A model generated the notes under the pieces. It was given only the letters and a program-made list of their open reading frames with translations, searched no databases and was not told where the DNA came from. From Phytophthora quininea (Eukaryota > Oomycota > Peronosporomycetes > Peronosporales > Peronosporaceae), in the NCBI GenBank assembly GCA_011947345.1, contig JAAVTG010000581.1:682001-746000 (forward strand): a DNA stretch of 64,000 nt. Direction: 5' to 3'. Positions 1-10,682 of this stretch are shown here, piece after piece. The position numbers and the translations under genes were made by a program. How positions within the stretch are numbered: position 1 is the first letter of the stretch; each line of letters opens with the position of its first letter.

Positions 1-1540
1 CCGAGGAGACCACCACCAAAGAACCATGGGTCTTGTCGTCGTTACCTGCGGGCGGTCACCCGTAGCATTCGCGAAGGTCAATCCTCCGGCCAATACCTGG
101 TTGTGGACGCTGATATTCTGAACCTGTGGCCCGAAGTAGTCTGCAGCCCGCTTGGTGCAGTGGTAAAGAAAGGTGTAAATCCTTACGAGGAAGTTCGCAC
201 GATCCACGATCTATCATTTCCAAGGCGTACTTCCGTTAATGATGCATTTATTGTGGAGTCAGTCCCCAAGGTTCACTATGAGTCAGTGAAAATTATCGCA
301 GTTCGAATTGAGTATTTGGCGATAAACGGTCACGATGGCCGTATACGCCTTCTCAAAGGGGATGTCAAAGGTGCTTTTCGACATTTACGCACTCGTGCAA
401 ACCAAGTTTTCAGAATGGCGGCCTATATAGCGGAACTGGGTATCCTTGTGATAGACCTTGCCGCTCCATTTGGATGGTCAGGTTCACCACCCTATTATGC
501 GCTGTTTGGTCGAGCAATTTCGTGGCTCATGGGGTCAAATTCACCTGCGTCGGTGTCCTCATCAACAGATGAAAATGCGTTTTTCCCGTATGAGTGGGTA
601 GACGACCATATACTGGTCGAACCTGATGTGGACGATCGCCTTCACCTTGCTGAAGCTACCTTACGTCACGCCATGCTGGCATCCTGGGTGCTAGATCAAT
701 CAACGAAGCAAAATTTTCGAAATGGAGCTCCGAATTAGTTGCACTGGGATTGTTGTGGAATACTACGCGCCGAACTGTGTCAATTCCATCAGACAAAGTA
801 GCCAAAGCCAAAGGACGCGTTACAGCAATGCTGGACCGAGGAACGGCTACCAAAACAGAGTTTTATAAAGTCCTAGGCAGCCTTCGGCATGTGGCTACTT
901 GCCTGCACACGGCAAGACCCTTCTATCAGCGTTTGCAATACCAAAGTACGTCAACGTCACGATTCAGCAATATTCATCTGTCGGCAGGATCGCGTGCCGA
1001 TTTGTTGTGGTTTCAACAAATTTTAACGCACGGCCACCTTGCCGAATTACCGTTGTCAATGTTCGGTGACACGGTGAAAACTCATGTGGAGCTGTACATG
1101 GACGCCTCTAACACTGGACTTGCTGTTCTCGACCCTGCCGCAAACGAGTTCATTCAGATCGCTTTCGATGACGACGAATTGCTAATGATTTCTCAGGTAT
1201 CTCAAAACGACATCGATTTCTCCATAAATGTCAGAGAACACCTGTGTATTGCATTAGCTCTGTGGTCGTGGGGGTCAAAATGGTATCATCAAGCCGCTGG
1301 AAGCTTGGTGTATATCCAATGCTGGAGTGATAATACGGCTGCAGTTCAGTGGTGCAACAAACTACACTCCAAAAATCCCTTCAGTCAGGAAATTAACAGG
1401 AGTATCGGTCTCGCCGAAGTGTATTACAACTTGCGCGTGTCGGCAAGCCACATACCTGGATCATCCAATTGGATGGCTGATGCTGCGTCGCGAGCCTGCT
1501 CTGAGCCGTACAGAGAACGTTGGACTAACTTTTCTTCGTC
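1..1540 (+). mobile_element. DIRS-like retroelement: reverse transcriptase and RNase H (5'-truncated by window edge)
   Basis: The reading frame is open at the left edge. RT motifs are visible in order: RTIHDLSFP, DVKGAFRHL, PFGWSGSPP and the catalytic VDDH near 600-610. A single-base shift in an A/T run near 710-740 separates RT from the RNase H frame. RNase H runs about 1090-1495 with YMDASNTGL (Asp), the INVREHL segment (Glu), CWSDNTAAVQW (Asp) and the terminal Asp in WMADAASRA. The order RT, RNase H, then a tyrosine recombinase is that of the DIRS/Ngaro class and differs from LTR elements, which use a DDE integrase. At least two frameshifts mean the copy as written cannot make one polyprotein. 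Terminal repeats were not found because the 5' end is outside the window. Confidence 0.85.
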
Positions 1541-2620
1541 GTGGTCACAGACACAAGTCCCGCTCGGTTGCAGGAAACTCTACACGAACTTTTCGAGTCT
1601 CTTCAAACCAAGTCATTGGCCTCGTCATCAAGAACGAAATATAGCAGCACTTGGGCGCAGTGGTGTCAATGGTGCGAGTGGCTGCAACTTCCAAGATGGC
1701 TGCCTGAAGAGCCCCGAAAACACTCTTACCAGCTCGGTCTTTTCGCTACCTACTGCTGGCGATACGGGTGGAGTCGCTCAAGCTCTGGAAACTCTGCCAA
1801 CACCGTGCTCTCCAAAGTCAGCCACGTATCGTGGTATCATCGGAGAATGCTCGGATACGGGGTCTCGTTGCTCCCAGGCCATCAACTCGCAATCACAGGA
1901 ATGCGAAGGGAGGATCTTCCCACCAACCCAAAATCGCCTATCACCCCAGATATTCTCAAAGAACTGCACCGCCAGCTCGACTTCTGCTCAACCCAGCACC
2001 GGGTTCTTTGGGGGCTTCGGTGCTGGGTTTCTTCTTTCTTCTCCGAAGGTCAGAGTATCTAGCTGTCGGGTCGAAGGTTCAACCATATGCGCTCCATCGC
2101 TCAGACATTTCGTTTGTAAGCAAGAACCACAAGAAAGCCATACGCTTGTCGGATGTATACGCGGTCGAGGTGCATTTTCGCGGTAGCAAGTCAGATCAAT
2201 TCGGCGTCGGGACTACGCGTAGACTGGAGCGCTCTGGAGCAAGTTGGTGTTGCCCTGTTCTCGCAGCATGGTATCTGGTTGAACATCACAAGACGCTGGA
2301 CATGGCAGAGAACTCGTTGCTATGCAAGATCAACGCGTCAACCAATCTCCAAGTACGCCACCTTGTGTCGGCCATCAAGATGGCAGCAAAAGCTGCAGGT
2401 CAAGATCCCGAGCGATATGGTTCGCATTCACTGCGCAGCGGCGGCGCTTCCGCGCTATTCAACGCTGGATTTGACAGTCTCGCAGTTAAACTGTTCGGAA
2501 GATGGAGATCGAATGCTGTGGAGCGATATACTCGAATCGACGGGCGACTAACCGCGCAAATGGCCCGAGAAATGCTAGCGAAGTCTGCCTTGCAGCGTCA
2601 TCTGGGGGCACCCTCCAAGC
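1541..2620 (+). mobile_element. DIRS-like retroelement: tyrosine recombinase
   Basis: The N-terminal SAM-like part reads SSRTKYSSTWAQWCQWC and is followed by a catalytic domain in another frame (about 2030-2590). Visible signatures are FFLLRRSEYL (candidate first Arg), YGSHSLRSGGASALF (the H-x-x-R box) and VERYTRIDGR (candidate nucleophile Tyr). This domain inserts cDNA by site-specific recombination, so no target-site duplication is expected. The frame changes near 1540 and again near 2000-2040. The open frame continues past 2620 into unrelated sequence, so its nominal stop at 3195 is not the protein's natural end. Recognisable recombinase ends about 100 bp before the inverted glycoprotein unit begins at about 2716. 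Confidence 0.85.
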
Positions 2621-2715
2621 CACACCCTGGCAATGGAGGCGCTTCAATGCAAGCTTTCAGGTGCCGTGCACGGCACGCCCCCATTTCTTTCATCGAGCAA
2701 GTGCTACAGCTGAAA

Positions 2716-4375
2716 TGGATTCGCGGCTGGCGTTCCTCTCGCTGTAGCTTTGAGTCGTTTGGTCTGCTGGTTTGCTCGTCCAGGCCAGTAGAACATCGCC
2801 GAGATTTTCGTCATGTTCAACGCAAGACCAGCGCGTACTTCTCAGCGAACATTCTTCCGGGGCCTGGACCCGGACTTCGGGTCGTCAGTGAGCTGCTCTG
2901 TAGTGTAACCCTTTCATGTGCGTCAGGTCAAACCACCCGCAAGACGCTCTCTCGAAGGCCTCTGAGAACTCGAGCTAGTGGACGAGAGTACGTTTGGAGG
3001 TCGACGGGGAGGAAAATGTCCACACCTCGAAGCACCTGGTCAGTCGCAATGTCGAGCGTTGCCGGGCTGGGACGCGACCACCAGTGGGACTGCCAACCAA
3101 CTTGGGCGGATGATATCGGAGAGTGTAGACGGTTAAGCGATCGAGATCTACCTCGGCAAACCTTTGCGGAGAACGAACATCTCGATAACGATTGATCAAA
3201 TACCATTTATTGAGACTTGCACTTTACTCCTCCACTTTTCTTGAGCAGCGCGGTTATAGCTTTCCGCGCAGGCTCGACTTGTCGCCACCGTTCGCCGGAG
3301 CTGCAGCAGTGGACGTCGAGTTCGGGTGGGTCGCGTTCTGCTCCGCCAACTTGGGGACAGTCGAGGGGTCGGAAGTGGTGCGGGCGTCGACTTGGTCTCG
3401 TTGCGATTCGGCAGTTGGGTCGGTGTCGACGGCTGGGTCGCGTTTGTGGAGTTGGCCGGGATTGGCAGCGGAGTCGGCAGGACGGTGGGCACCACTTTCG
3501 TCTCGTTACGCTCCGGCTGCTTGGGGGTTGTGTCAACGTGGCTGTCAAGTTGACTGGCGCAGGAGCGGGTGGGTCGTTGGCCAAGTTGGTAAGGTAGGTG
3601 AGGTTGGTGAGGTTGGTGAGGTTGGTGAGGTTGGTGAGGTTCGCCGGCGCCGTGACCGGTGTGGGAGTCACCTTCGTCTCATTACGATCCGGGAGCTTTG
3701 GGGGCTGCGTCGACGCGGCTGGGTGGGTCTGATTTGTGACGTCCGTCAGGTTGGCTGGGATCGGGAGCGGCTTCGTCTCGGAAGGCTTCGGCGGTTGTGT
3801 CGTCGCGGACGGGCGGGGCGTCGGCGACGTAGATGTCGCCGTTGAAGACCGAGCACCCGCGGCCGGAACTGTGTCCGCCGTGACACGCAGTTGCCGCACG
3901 CCGCCAGACTTCGCCGGCACCGGCACCAGCACCACCAAGTCGTCGTCGGACAGATCGTCCGAGTCACTGCTGTCCTCGCTCGCCGTCGTCCACAGGCTTC
4001 GAGCTGTTCTCTCGACGGTCCGACCACGGCTCGAAGCTGTCGTCCAAGCTTCCCGATGCTGCGTCCGAGTAGCTCGCGTCGAGTGATGCGGCCGACGTCG
4101 CGGTTGACTGTGTCGACAGGAGGACAGCGACCAGGGCAGCGCTCAGGAGGAGTTGGCGCGGGATCTTCATGGCGGTGGCTGGTTGGCTTTCTTTGGTTCG
4201 CTTTGCTCTGCTCTTGCTTGCTTGTTGGCTTTTCGGTTGTGCTGTTGGCCGGGTCGATCGATCGGTTCCCACCCGAATGCGTACAGCGCGAGTCGAACAC
4301 GCTGGGGGATGTCGGTGCATCACAACCGGTGGCCCTCGTCTTCGGACAGCGGGCTGACAAGGTTGAGAGGTATTC
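2716..4375 (-). repeat. Inverted copy of the ~1.9 kb secreted-glycoprotein unit
   Basis: The sequence from about 2716 onward is the reverse complement of the tandem unit at about 18980-20590, including the gene, its AATAAA-containing tail and about 500 bp of 3' flank. It is more diverged (several substitutions and indels) than the tandem copies are from each other. It abuts the 3' end of the DIRS-like element. Between 2716 and 3253 I see only this 3' flank and no separate gene. Confidence 0.85.
3254..4170 (-). pseudogene. Secreted sequon-rich glycoprotein, inverted copy (frameshifted)
   Basis: Translation from ATG 4170 begins MKIPRQLLLSAALVAVLLST, a classical signal peptide, then an acidic Ser/Asp segment and a Pro/Thr-rich region with tandem Asn-Leu-Thr (NLT) sequons. 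Compared with the tandem copies it is shifted near 3975 (in the Asp/Ser-rich stretch) and again in the distal half, where the sequon-rich continuation (NSTNAT, NRNET) lies in another frame. A stop homologous to that of the other copies lies at 3254-3256. The family is unknown to me. The features seen are secretion and dense N-glycosylation potential. It could be a wall or mucin-like protein, or an apoplastic effector lacking RXLR or LFLAK motifs. Confidence 0.6.
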
Positions 4376-4460
4376 ATTCGGTGGCGGTTCCAAACACATC
4401 AAAGTCCATCTCATTGATGGCAATATCTCCGACAAAAGAAATAGCATAAAATTAGTCATG

Positions 4461-5142
4461 TTACTTGCTAGACGTAGGGACAATTCTGTTCTGCGTGCTG
4501 GGGGCATCGTCATCCAGTTTAAGGTTCTTCTCGACAGAGTCGATGCCTTGCTTCATGAGTTTATTCAAGCGCTCGATCACCACCATTGCTGTAGTTGTTA
4601 CAACAAACAACAGTTAGTAAGTGGCAATGACAGCAAAAACGATGGGGCATACCTTGCTTGACGGCGAAGTAGAGGAAGACAGAGTTGACCAAAAACCGAA
4701 GGACGTTTTCGAGGAACAAGCCGTGGTTGATGGTAATTGCGCCGGCCTGGCGTGCATCAGCTGGGGTCTCCCACATCGAACTATCGCAGTCTTTGTGCTT
4801 CTTCGGACAGCGTATCACAGTAAAATAGTTGGCCATGTTTTGTGTTGACATGAGGCTGAGAATGGGGGACAGGATATCCGCCACCAACGACTGGAGAATT
4901 GCCGTGAACGAAGTGCCCATGATCATACCGATAGCCAAGTCGACGATGTTGCCACGTCGGATGAACTTCTTGAAGTCCGTCACGACTGCGGAGATTTCGT
5001 CGCGCATATGGATCGCCTTCACATGGGTTGTAACATTGTGCAGCAATTCTTCCAGGTCGTCATTGGACGACACCCTCGAAGATGTTGCTGCTGGAGGTGC
5101 CTCATTCTTCATTGCAACAAGCACTGACGTTGGAGGTTGCAT
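4461..5142 (-). CDS. mscL: Large-conductance mechanosensitive channel (MscL) copy 1
   Basis: Two exons (5142-4653 and 4588-4461) around a 64 bp intron with a GTATGC donor, TACTAAC branch point and CTACAG acceptor give an intact 205-residue protein. A soluble N-terminal extension of about 55 residues precedes the MscL core: the S1 amphipathic helix (DFKKFIRRGNIVDLAIG), TM1 with the Gly-rich pore constriction, a periplasmic-type loop with Cys residues (RCPKKHKDCD), and TM2 (GLFLENVLRFLVNSVFLYFAVKQ). Exon 2 supplies the cytoplasmic helix (VVIERLNKLMKQ). MscL homopentamers open under membrane tension to release osmolytes. The protein is longer than bacterial MscL (about 136 residues) because of the extension. 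It lies 113 bp downstream of a SulP gene on the same strand. Confidence 0.92.
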
Positions 5143-5255
5143 CGCCGTCTCTCTCGTTCAGCTTTGTCTCTTTCCGAGTTAGTTAGCTATTTTCAGTCCA
5201 CGCTTGCTTCAATACTTGATGTGCTTTCGACATTCACGGTTACAATTTCAATGCT

Positions 5256-8043
5256 CTAGAGGCTGTGGACTCGCGACGGGCGTGCCAGTGCTTGGGACTC
5301 ATCAGGAGGCATCTCCTCTTCCCGGATGGCAGTGATCGCTTCTTCGAACCCAATTCGAGCATCTCCATGAACAATCCCCACAAGGAACTCGGAGGACTGA
5401 AGCAGGTGGTGGAGACGATCCCGAGCATTCACAATGGCCAGCATAATGCCTTGCCCTCGAAGCTCAACCTTCAGGTGCTTCATCATTTGGATTGTGGTCG
5501 TATCCCAATCCATAATGGAGCCAGCGTCGATCACCACACCACGAACCTCCACGTCCTCTGTTTGCTGACGCTTGCGAACCTCACGCTCAACGACGCGCTC
5601 GATGTACTCGCAGTTGGCAAAGTACAGTGCGCCTTCCACACGAATCGCCACGACATCGGACAACGGCTGTGCAGTGTCTGGATACAGCTCCATCTCGACA
5701 ATCCGTGGGCGACCAGTTTCTTCGTCTATTAGTTGGCCCAACATCGATACTGTTGGGCGGCGGGTTTTGTAAATCACTGCAATCAGCGAGCAAAAGATGG
5801 AGGAAAGCAGACCAGGCAACACGCCCAACAAGCATGTGAGTACGAAAGAAGCCAACCACACATAGAACTCGTCCCGCTTGACACGGTAAAGCCATTTGGC
5901 TTCTTTGAGCTCAATCAGCGAGTAGCCAGCGACGATGATGATGGAGGCCAGACTGGCTTTTGGCAGGTAAGCGAGTGCTGAAGTCGCCGTGTACAGCACC
6001 AACACCACAACAAGCACAGTGATGACACTAGCGAGTTGCGTGCGAGCGTTCTGCATGTTCACAGCAGTTCGAGAAAGCCCACCAGTAGACGGCATACCTT
6101 GGAAGAAAGAGCCAACGAGATTGGAGAACCCAAGCGCGATGAGTTCTTGGTTTGGCCGGATGCGGTAGCCTTCTTTGATGGCCAAACGCTTCGCCATGGC
6201 AACACTGCACATGTACGAGATGAGAGCAATGGATAAGGTGTCGATAAAGAGGTGGTATAGCCGATCTGCCTCAATCACGTTTGTCGACAAGCCGTACCAA
6301 GGTCTCTTTGGCTCAGGGTAGCCACCTGGCACATCGCCAGCAAGTGCCAACGAGCCTTTTGGAGCCAAATACCCCACGATGCCACCAAACAGACACACCA
6401 TGAAAGCACCTAGATCACAAACCAGGCGTAGTGCAATGAGAACCGCCATCTTGGAGCGCAACAAGCGTATAGAAGTAGAGGACGCTGCAAGCATCCGTCC
6501 AGTGAGTGCTGTGGTCGAGGATTCGGACGTCGTCTCCGAGTGCGCAGGTGATACAAATTCTTTGACTCTTCGAGCCATCTCAGCATCCGCCTTTGCCTCC
6601 GAGTCATCGTTATCTCGAGTGCGTCGAGCCTTCTCCGGCTTCGATCGAGCTTTAGTCTGCGATTTCTTCAGCAGTGACCGAGTGGAGCCTCTTCCCGACA
6701 AGTCTGACGCTGATCGCTGCATGTCTGGTGTTGCTGCATTGGAGCCTGGTGCTTCATCCGAGAAATCGAGCGGCCTTTCAATCGTAATGTAATCTTCGTC
6801 TGAGAGCGAGAAGCCCACACCTTCGTCGTCCATGCGGCCATTTCGCGAGGTGCGTGTAATCGCTGCCAAGTCTCGTTGACGACACGAACGCGCCAGATCC
6901 AAGTCGTTTTCTCCCAGATCTCGACTGTTCCGTGTCGAAGTCGCCCACGGAGAACTCATCACATAATCGTGGCGACGCAACGAACCTGTAGTAAACACGG
7001 CCGGCAAGTCAGCCCACCGAGACCCTCTCGGCGACACGGTCGCATTTTCTACATCTACGTCGTCTGTGTGGTGCTTTGCTTTGCGCTTCTTTCGCTTGGG
7101 GACACTGTCCAGCTCCACGTCGCCTCCACTCGCTGCACGCATGTCGTCCTTTGCATCTTGGCTGTCTGTATCATCGTCTTCCGTCATGTCGCTCTGCGAT
7201 TCTCCAGCCGAGCTCATGCTCATCGACAACTGGTTCAACGCCCTGGACGTCTCGATGGCGAATTGGTCTTCAAAGTCCTCTTCGACTCGTGCCAATTCCC
7301 GCACCACTCGTCTCTTTAGCTCATGCATCCCTACTAACACTAGAATGGAGAACAACCCCAACGCCAAACTCAATGTGTTTAAGTCGGGGAATTGTTCCAT
7401 CAGATCTAGCACCGTCAGCACGGGGAGGTCTTTGTTCTTGACCTTGAGACCCAGCCACCCCGCCACTTGGGACAGCATGATCAACACGCCACCTGCAGAG
7501 ATAAAACCGCCCATCACTGGTCTAGAGAAAAAGTCGGCGATGATCCCCAGTCTAAAGACCCCCATGAACAGCAAGATGACGCCGCTTAGAAAGAGAGCAA
7601 GATCCCCGTAGCGATGCGTTCTTCTTCACTCTCCACCTTCTTTATAGCAGAGCCCACTAGCAGACTCACTTCGGCGCCATTGGCCACAGAGAGGACTCGA
7701 GAAGTACCAAATAAAGGGTAAATCATAGGCACGACAGCGGCTGTGTAGAGGCCGTAGATGGGAGGCACGCCCATGATGGCCGCGAGAGAGACCTCCTGCG
7801 GCACGAGCATGAGCCCCACGGTGACCCCGAGACGATGTCGAACTGCAGGTCCTCGCGCAGGTCATAGGCCGGCAGCCACTCGAGAATCGGCACGTGCTGC
7901 TTGAGGAAGAACTGGAGACGTTGACGGGTCATGTGATTACGCGCGTCTTGCGCCGAGCTCCATAGCGAGCGCAGCAGCGCGCCTAGCCACGCCACATTCG
8001 ACTCGTTGGCCCCAGGAGACGCTGGCGAAGAAGACGAACCCAT
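5256..8043 (-). CDS. SulP/SLC26 anion transporter copy 1, with long inter-TM linker
   Basis: From ATG 8043, N-terminal residues include FLKQHVPILEWLPAYDL, then the SulP signature (VPQEVSLAAIMGVPPIYGLY), further membrane segments (ADFFSRPVMGGFISAGG) and a C-terminal STAS domain (VEGALYFANCEYIERVV; VVIDAGSIMDWDTTTIQM). Two single-base losses break the frame: one in a G run near 7830 and one near 7595-7610. Everything downstream is open for 772 codons. Unusual is a charged linker of about 220 residues between transmembrane segments (about 7250-6500) containing KRKKRKAKHH and many Ser-Asp clusters, a likely cytosolic phosphorylation region. SulP proteins move sulfate, bicarbonate or related anions. 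Total length is about 930 residues, long for the family. An upstream in-frame ATG makes the start uncertain. Confidence 0.88.
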
Positions 8044-8214
8044 GCGCGCGGCAGGAAGACGCAGTGCTAGCCCCAGAGCGCGTCGGGAAGTGACGCCACC
8101 TTGGCCACGTGAACGCGTCCAGCTGTACCGGCTGTCTCCGTTTCGCATAATAAAACCAAGATGCCCGGAAAAACTGTGTACAATTACACTACGTTTTAAT
8201 TTTACACCTCGCAA
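8044..8214. promoter_or_regulatory. Divergent intergenic promoter region
   Basis: This 171 bp gap lies between the divergent starts of the SulP copy 1 gene (minus) and the TAZ-only gene (plus). It must hold both promoters if both start calls are right. An AT-rich stretch (taattttacacctcgca) immediately precedes the plus-strand ATG. No canonical TATA box is apparent. Confidence 0.4.
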
Positions 8215-8644
8215 ATGAACGCCACCCCGTCGATTAAGCCGAACGAAGCAGCCGCTGCTCAAGGCCATCCCGACGTCATGGACCAGGAGGTGAGTACTAT
8301 ATCTACCTATGCAGTGACTACCGCACTCATTGATGCTGTTGGTGACGTGCGAGTAGCTCTACCGAGCCGTGTCCGGCAGCGAGATGGAGCGCAGCAACCG
8401 TCTGCTGATCCACGCGTGCGATTGCGACGACGCCCACTGCCGCCACCAGGAGTTCGGCGCTCTCTGTGCGAACATGAAGCGCTTCCTGCGTGCTGCCTGC
8501 TGGGCCTCGCACGACCACCGGTGGAGGAAGTACCCGATCGCAGCAGCCATGGCCGAGCTCTTCACGTACCACGCACTGCACTGCCATGCGCAGCACTGCA
8601 CCGTGCCGCTGTGTCGCCAGCTGAGAGATCAAGTGCTGCTGTGA
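8215..8644 (+). CDS. Small TAZ-type zinc-finger protein
   Basis: Two exons (8215-8289, 8357-8644), intron 8290-8356 with a GTGAGT donor, give an intact 120-residue protein. Almost all of it is a TAZ-like domain: LLIHACDCDDAHCRHQEFG, then CANMKRFLRAACWASH, and C-terminal YHALHCHAQHCTVPLCRQL. The spacing matches the H-x3-C..C and H-x3-C-x4-C-x3-C boxes of CBP/p300 TAZ domains, which bind transcription-factor activation segments. The middle zinc ligands of CBP TAZ are not obvious. No acetyltransferase, bromodomain or PHD is present. It converges tail-to-tail on a PHD-TAZ paralogue ending 108 bp away. It could be a dominant competitor or adaptor; that is inference. Confidence 0.75.
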
Positions 8645-8751
8645 AGCGAGTCAAGTTATTTGAATAGCTTGCAGTGAGTAGTTAATCGATGGTGCAGGAA
8701 CACCAGAGCGTTCATTAATTATTATTAATCGGTTAGTTCCCACCACTCCCT

Positions 8752-10144
8752 TCAGACGATTTCTTCACGGCGTAAATCCTCGCAGAGCGGACGTTGCAGT
8801 GCTCGAGATCGCAGAGCAAGGCGTGGAAAGCTAACATCTCGGCGGTGATCCTGGCGATGCCGTAGGAGCGCCATTGCGGGTTGTGGGACGCCCAGCACAC
8901 GCTCCGCAGAAGTCGCTTCATGTGCGGACAAAAGACGTGGAACTCTGGATCTTGGCACTTCAGAGCGTCGCAATTGCAAGCATGCACGAGCAATGAGTTG
9001 GTCTTCTCGGGTCTTCCGCCAGCGCTTGGTCAATCTACACAGCACAATAAATTATTAGAACCCGTCAGTACATGATAAACCAAGCACGTCGTTGGCTTCT
9101 TACAGGTATCGCCGTCAGCTCGTTGATATCATTCGACCCATTGCTTGTCACCGACTCGTTAGGGGCTGATCCATTAGGCTCAGACCCTGCTGGGATCTCA
9201 TTTGAAACAGGACCAGTCCCTTGCAAAGCAGTGTGTTCCCCGGCATTACCATTAGCAGAAGCCGTCTGGGCGCTCTCTTCTTTGACTCGTAAAGCATCGG
9301 CTTCGGCATGTTTCGCAGTGCAGATTGGACAATACCAATTCTCCTCCTCCGGCACGCTAGGCAGAGGCGGAACTAAGCAATAAACGTGGTACGCTACACA
9401 ACAAAATTAACCGATCAATGTCGAAAGCTTCACCCGTAGCGATACTCGCACTGGTCTTCCTCACCTGCTTCACATCCGTCACAGAGGACCGTTTGAGATC
9501 CATTCTCCGCTCCCTTGCACACTTCACAAAGCTTGTCGTCTTCCTCCTCCATACTCGATGCCTGTGCGGCTTCTTGTTCAATTTCTTGTGTTGGTTCCTC
9601 GACCAGGTCCATATCGTTTCCGTTGTCCATTTCTTCATCTACTGGCGGTTCCTCCAGCTGTTGTTGCTGGATCAGAGGAGTCTCTTCTTGTGACGGTTGT
9701 TGGCTTGGTTGGCTTGGTGGCGGCCCCACTTCAAAGTCGCTCAATTCCTCCATCGGATCCACCTCTCGCGTATCCACCTCACTGGAAAACCCTCCTTCGT
9801 ACTGTCGGTAGTCGATGAACTGCGGCGTGTCACTGTCGCTGCCACTGGGAACGGCCATCGACGGACCCGGACTCTCCATCGCCGTGTCCTCCGTCGCCGT
9901 TGCTGCAGCTATAATTTATATAAAATTAACAATAAAAGAAGCAACAAAATCAGTGCATGCAATGCAACTCACACTCGCTCTTGACAACTGGCGCCTCGAA
10001 CTTGGAGCCACCGCGACCTGCATCGGCGCGCACCGAGACCGATGGCGTTGGTAGCTTGTCGATGATCATCTGTACGAACGTGTCCAGGCGCTTCAGGTTC
10101 TCATCCTGCTGCACCACCAGCTCCCAGTCGAATGTCGACGCCAT
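8752..10144 (-). CDS. PHD-finger plus TAZ-type zinc-finger protein, copy A
   Basis: Four exons: 10144-9973, 9908-9465, 9393-9104, 9034-8752. The N-terminal helix starts MASTFDWELVVQQDENLKRL. Next comes an acidic Gln/Pro region, then a PHD finger (LCEVCKGAENGSQTVLCDGC joined to YHVYC, ending WYCPIC), a Ser/Asn-rich linker and a TAZ-like domain (LIARACLQL frame locally shifted; HACNCDALKCQDPEF, CPHMKRLLRSVCWASH, EHCNV). PHD fingers read histone H3 tails and TAZ domains bind activators, so a nuclear chromatin adaptor is likely. Two single-base losses break exon 4 (near 9012-9020 and near 8780). Correcting these would restore a natural stop at 8752, matching the paralogue at 14.2-15.5 kb. Four-exon structure and intron phases are conserved between the two. 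Confidence 0.8.
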
Positions 10145-10682
10145 CACCTCAATTGGATAAGGGAAGCTGAAGAGTGAGAAAGTTTCCGCTTCCTGTCCCG
10201 ATCCCCGTCTCACTTAACCAAGTACGACCTAACGGCGGCTTCTTCGTTGGCTCATTCGTCCCAGCAGCGTCTGAGTCTAATGGATCAACATCTAACGAGT
10301 CGATGGCAAACAATAACGACGATTCCTGCAAGAAGCAAATTCTGTTCTGAGGCTGGGAGCTCAAATTGCTCCAGTAGCACTAAAGACTGTGGGTTGCACT
10401 GCACAGGTAGGTAAAATGCACACCTCCATCACGTCCGAGCTCTTCAACAGCCAGCGCCCGACAAACAGAACCGGTCGTCCAGTGTGGCTCCCAAGGTACC
10501 ACGAAACTGAGCTGGGAGCTGCGTCGGTGCTGTAAGTGGCGATATCGGCGAGAGCTTGCTTTACCAACGTCGACTAAAAGCCATTGATTGTGAATGAAGA
10601 CACCATCGCAGAGTATTGTGGGTGCTGCTCGCTTCTTTTGCAGCCATGTCACTTCGGAACTGATTCAGACCAGAATCCAACG
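10145..10682. other. Intergenic region between divergent PHD-TAZ copy A and DNA polymerase lambda
   Basis: The 538 bp gap between two divergent genes should contain both promoters. I see no convincing gene. Short open frames here lack any conserved motif. Confidence 0.5.
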
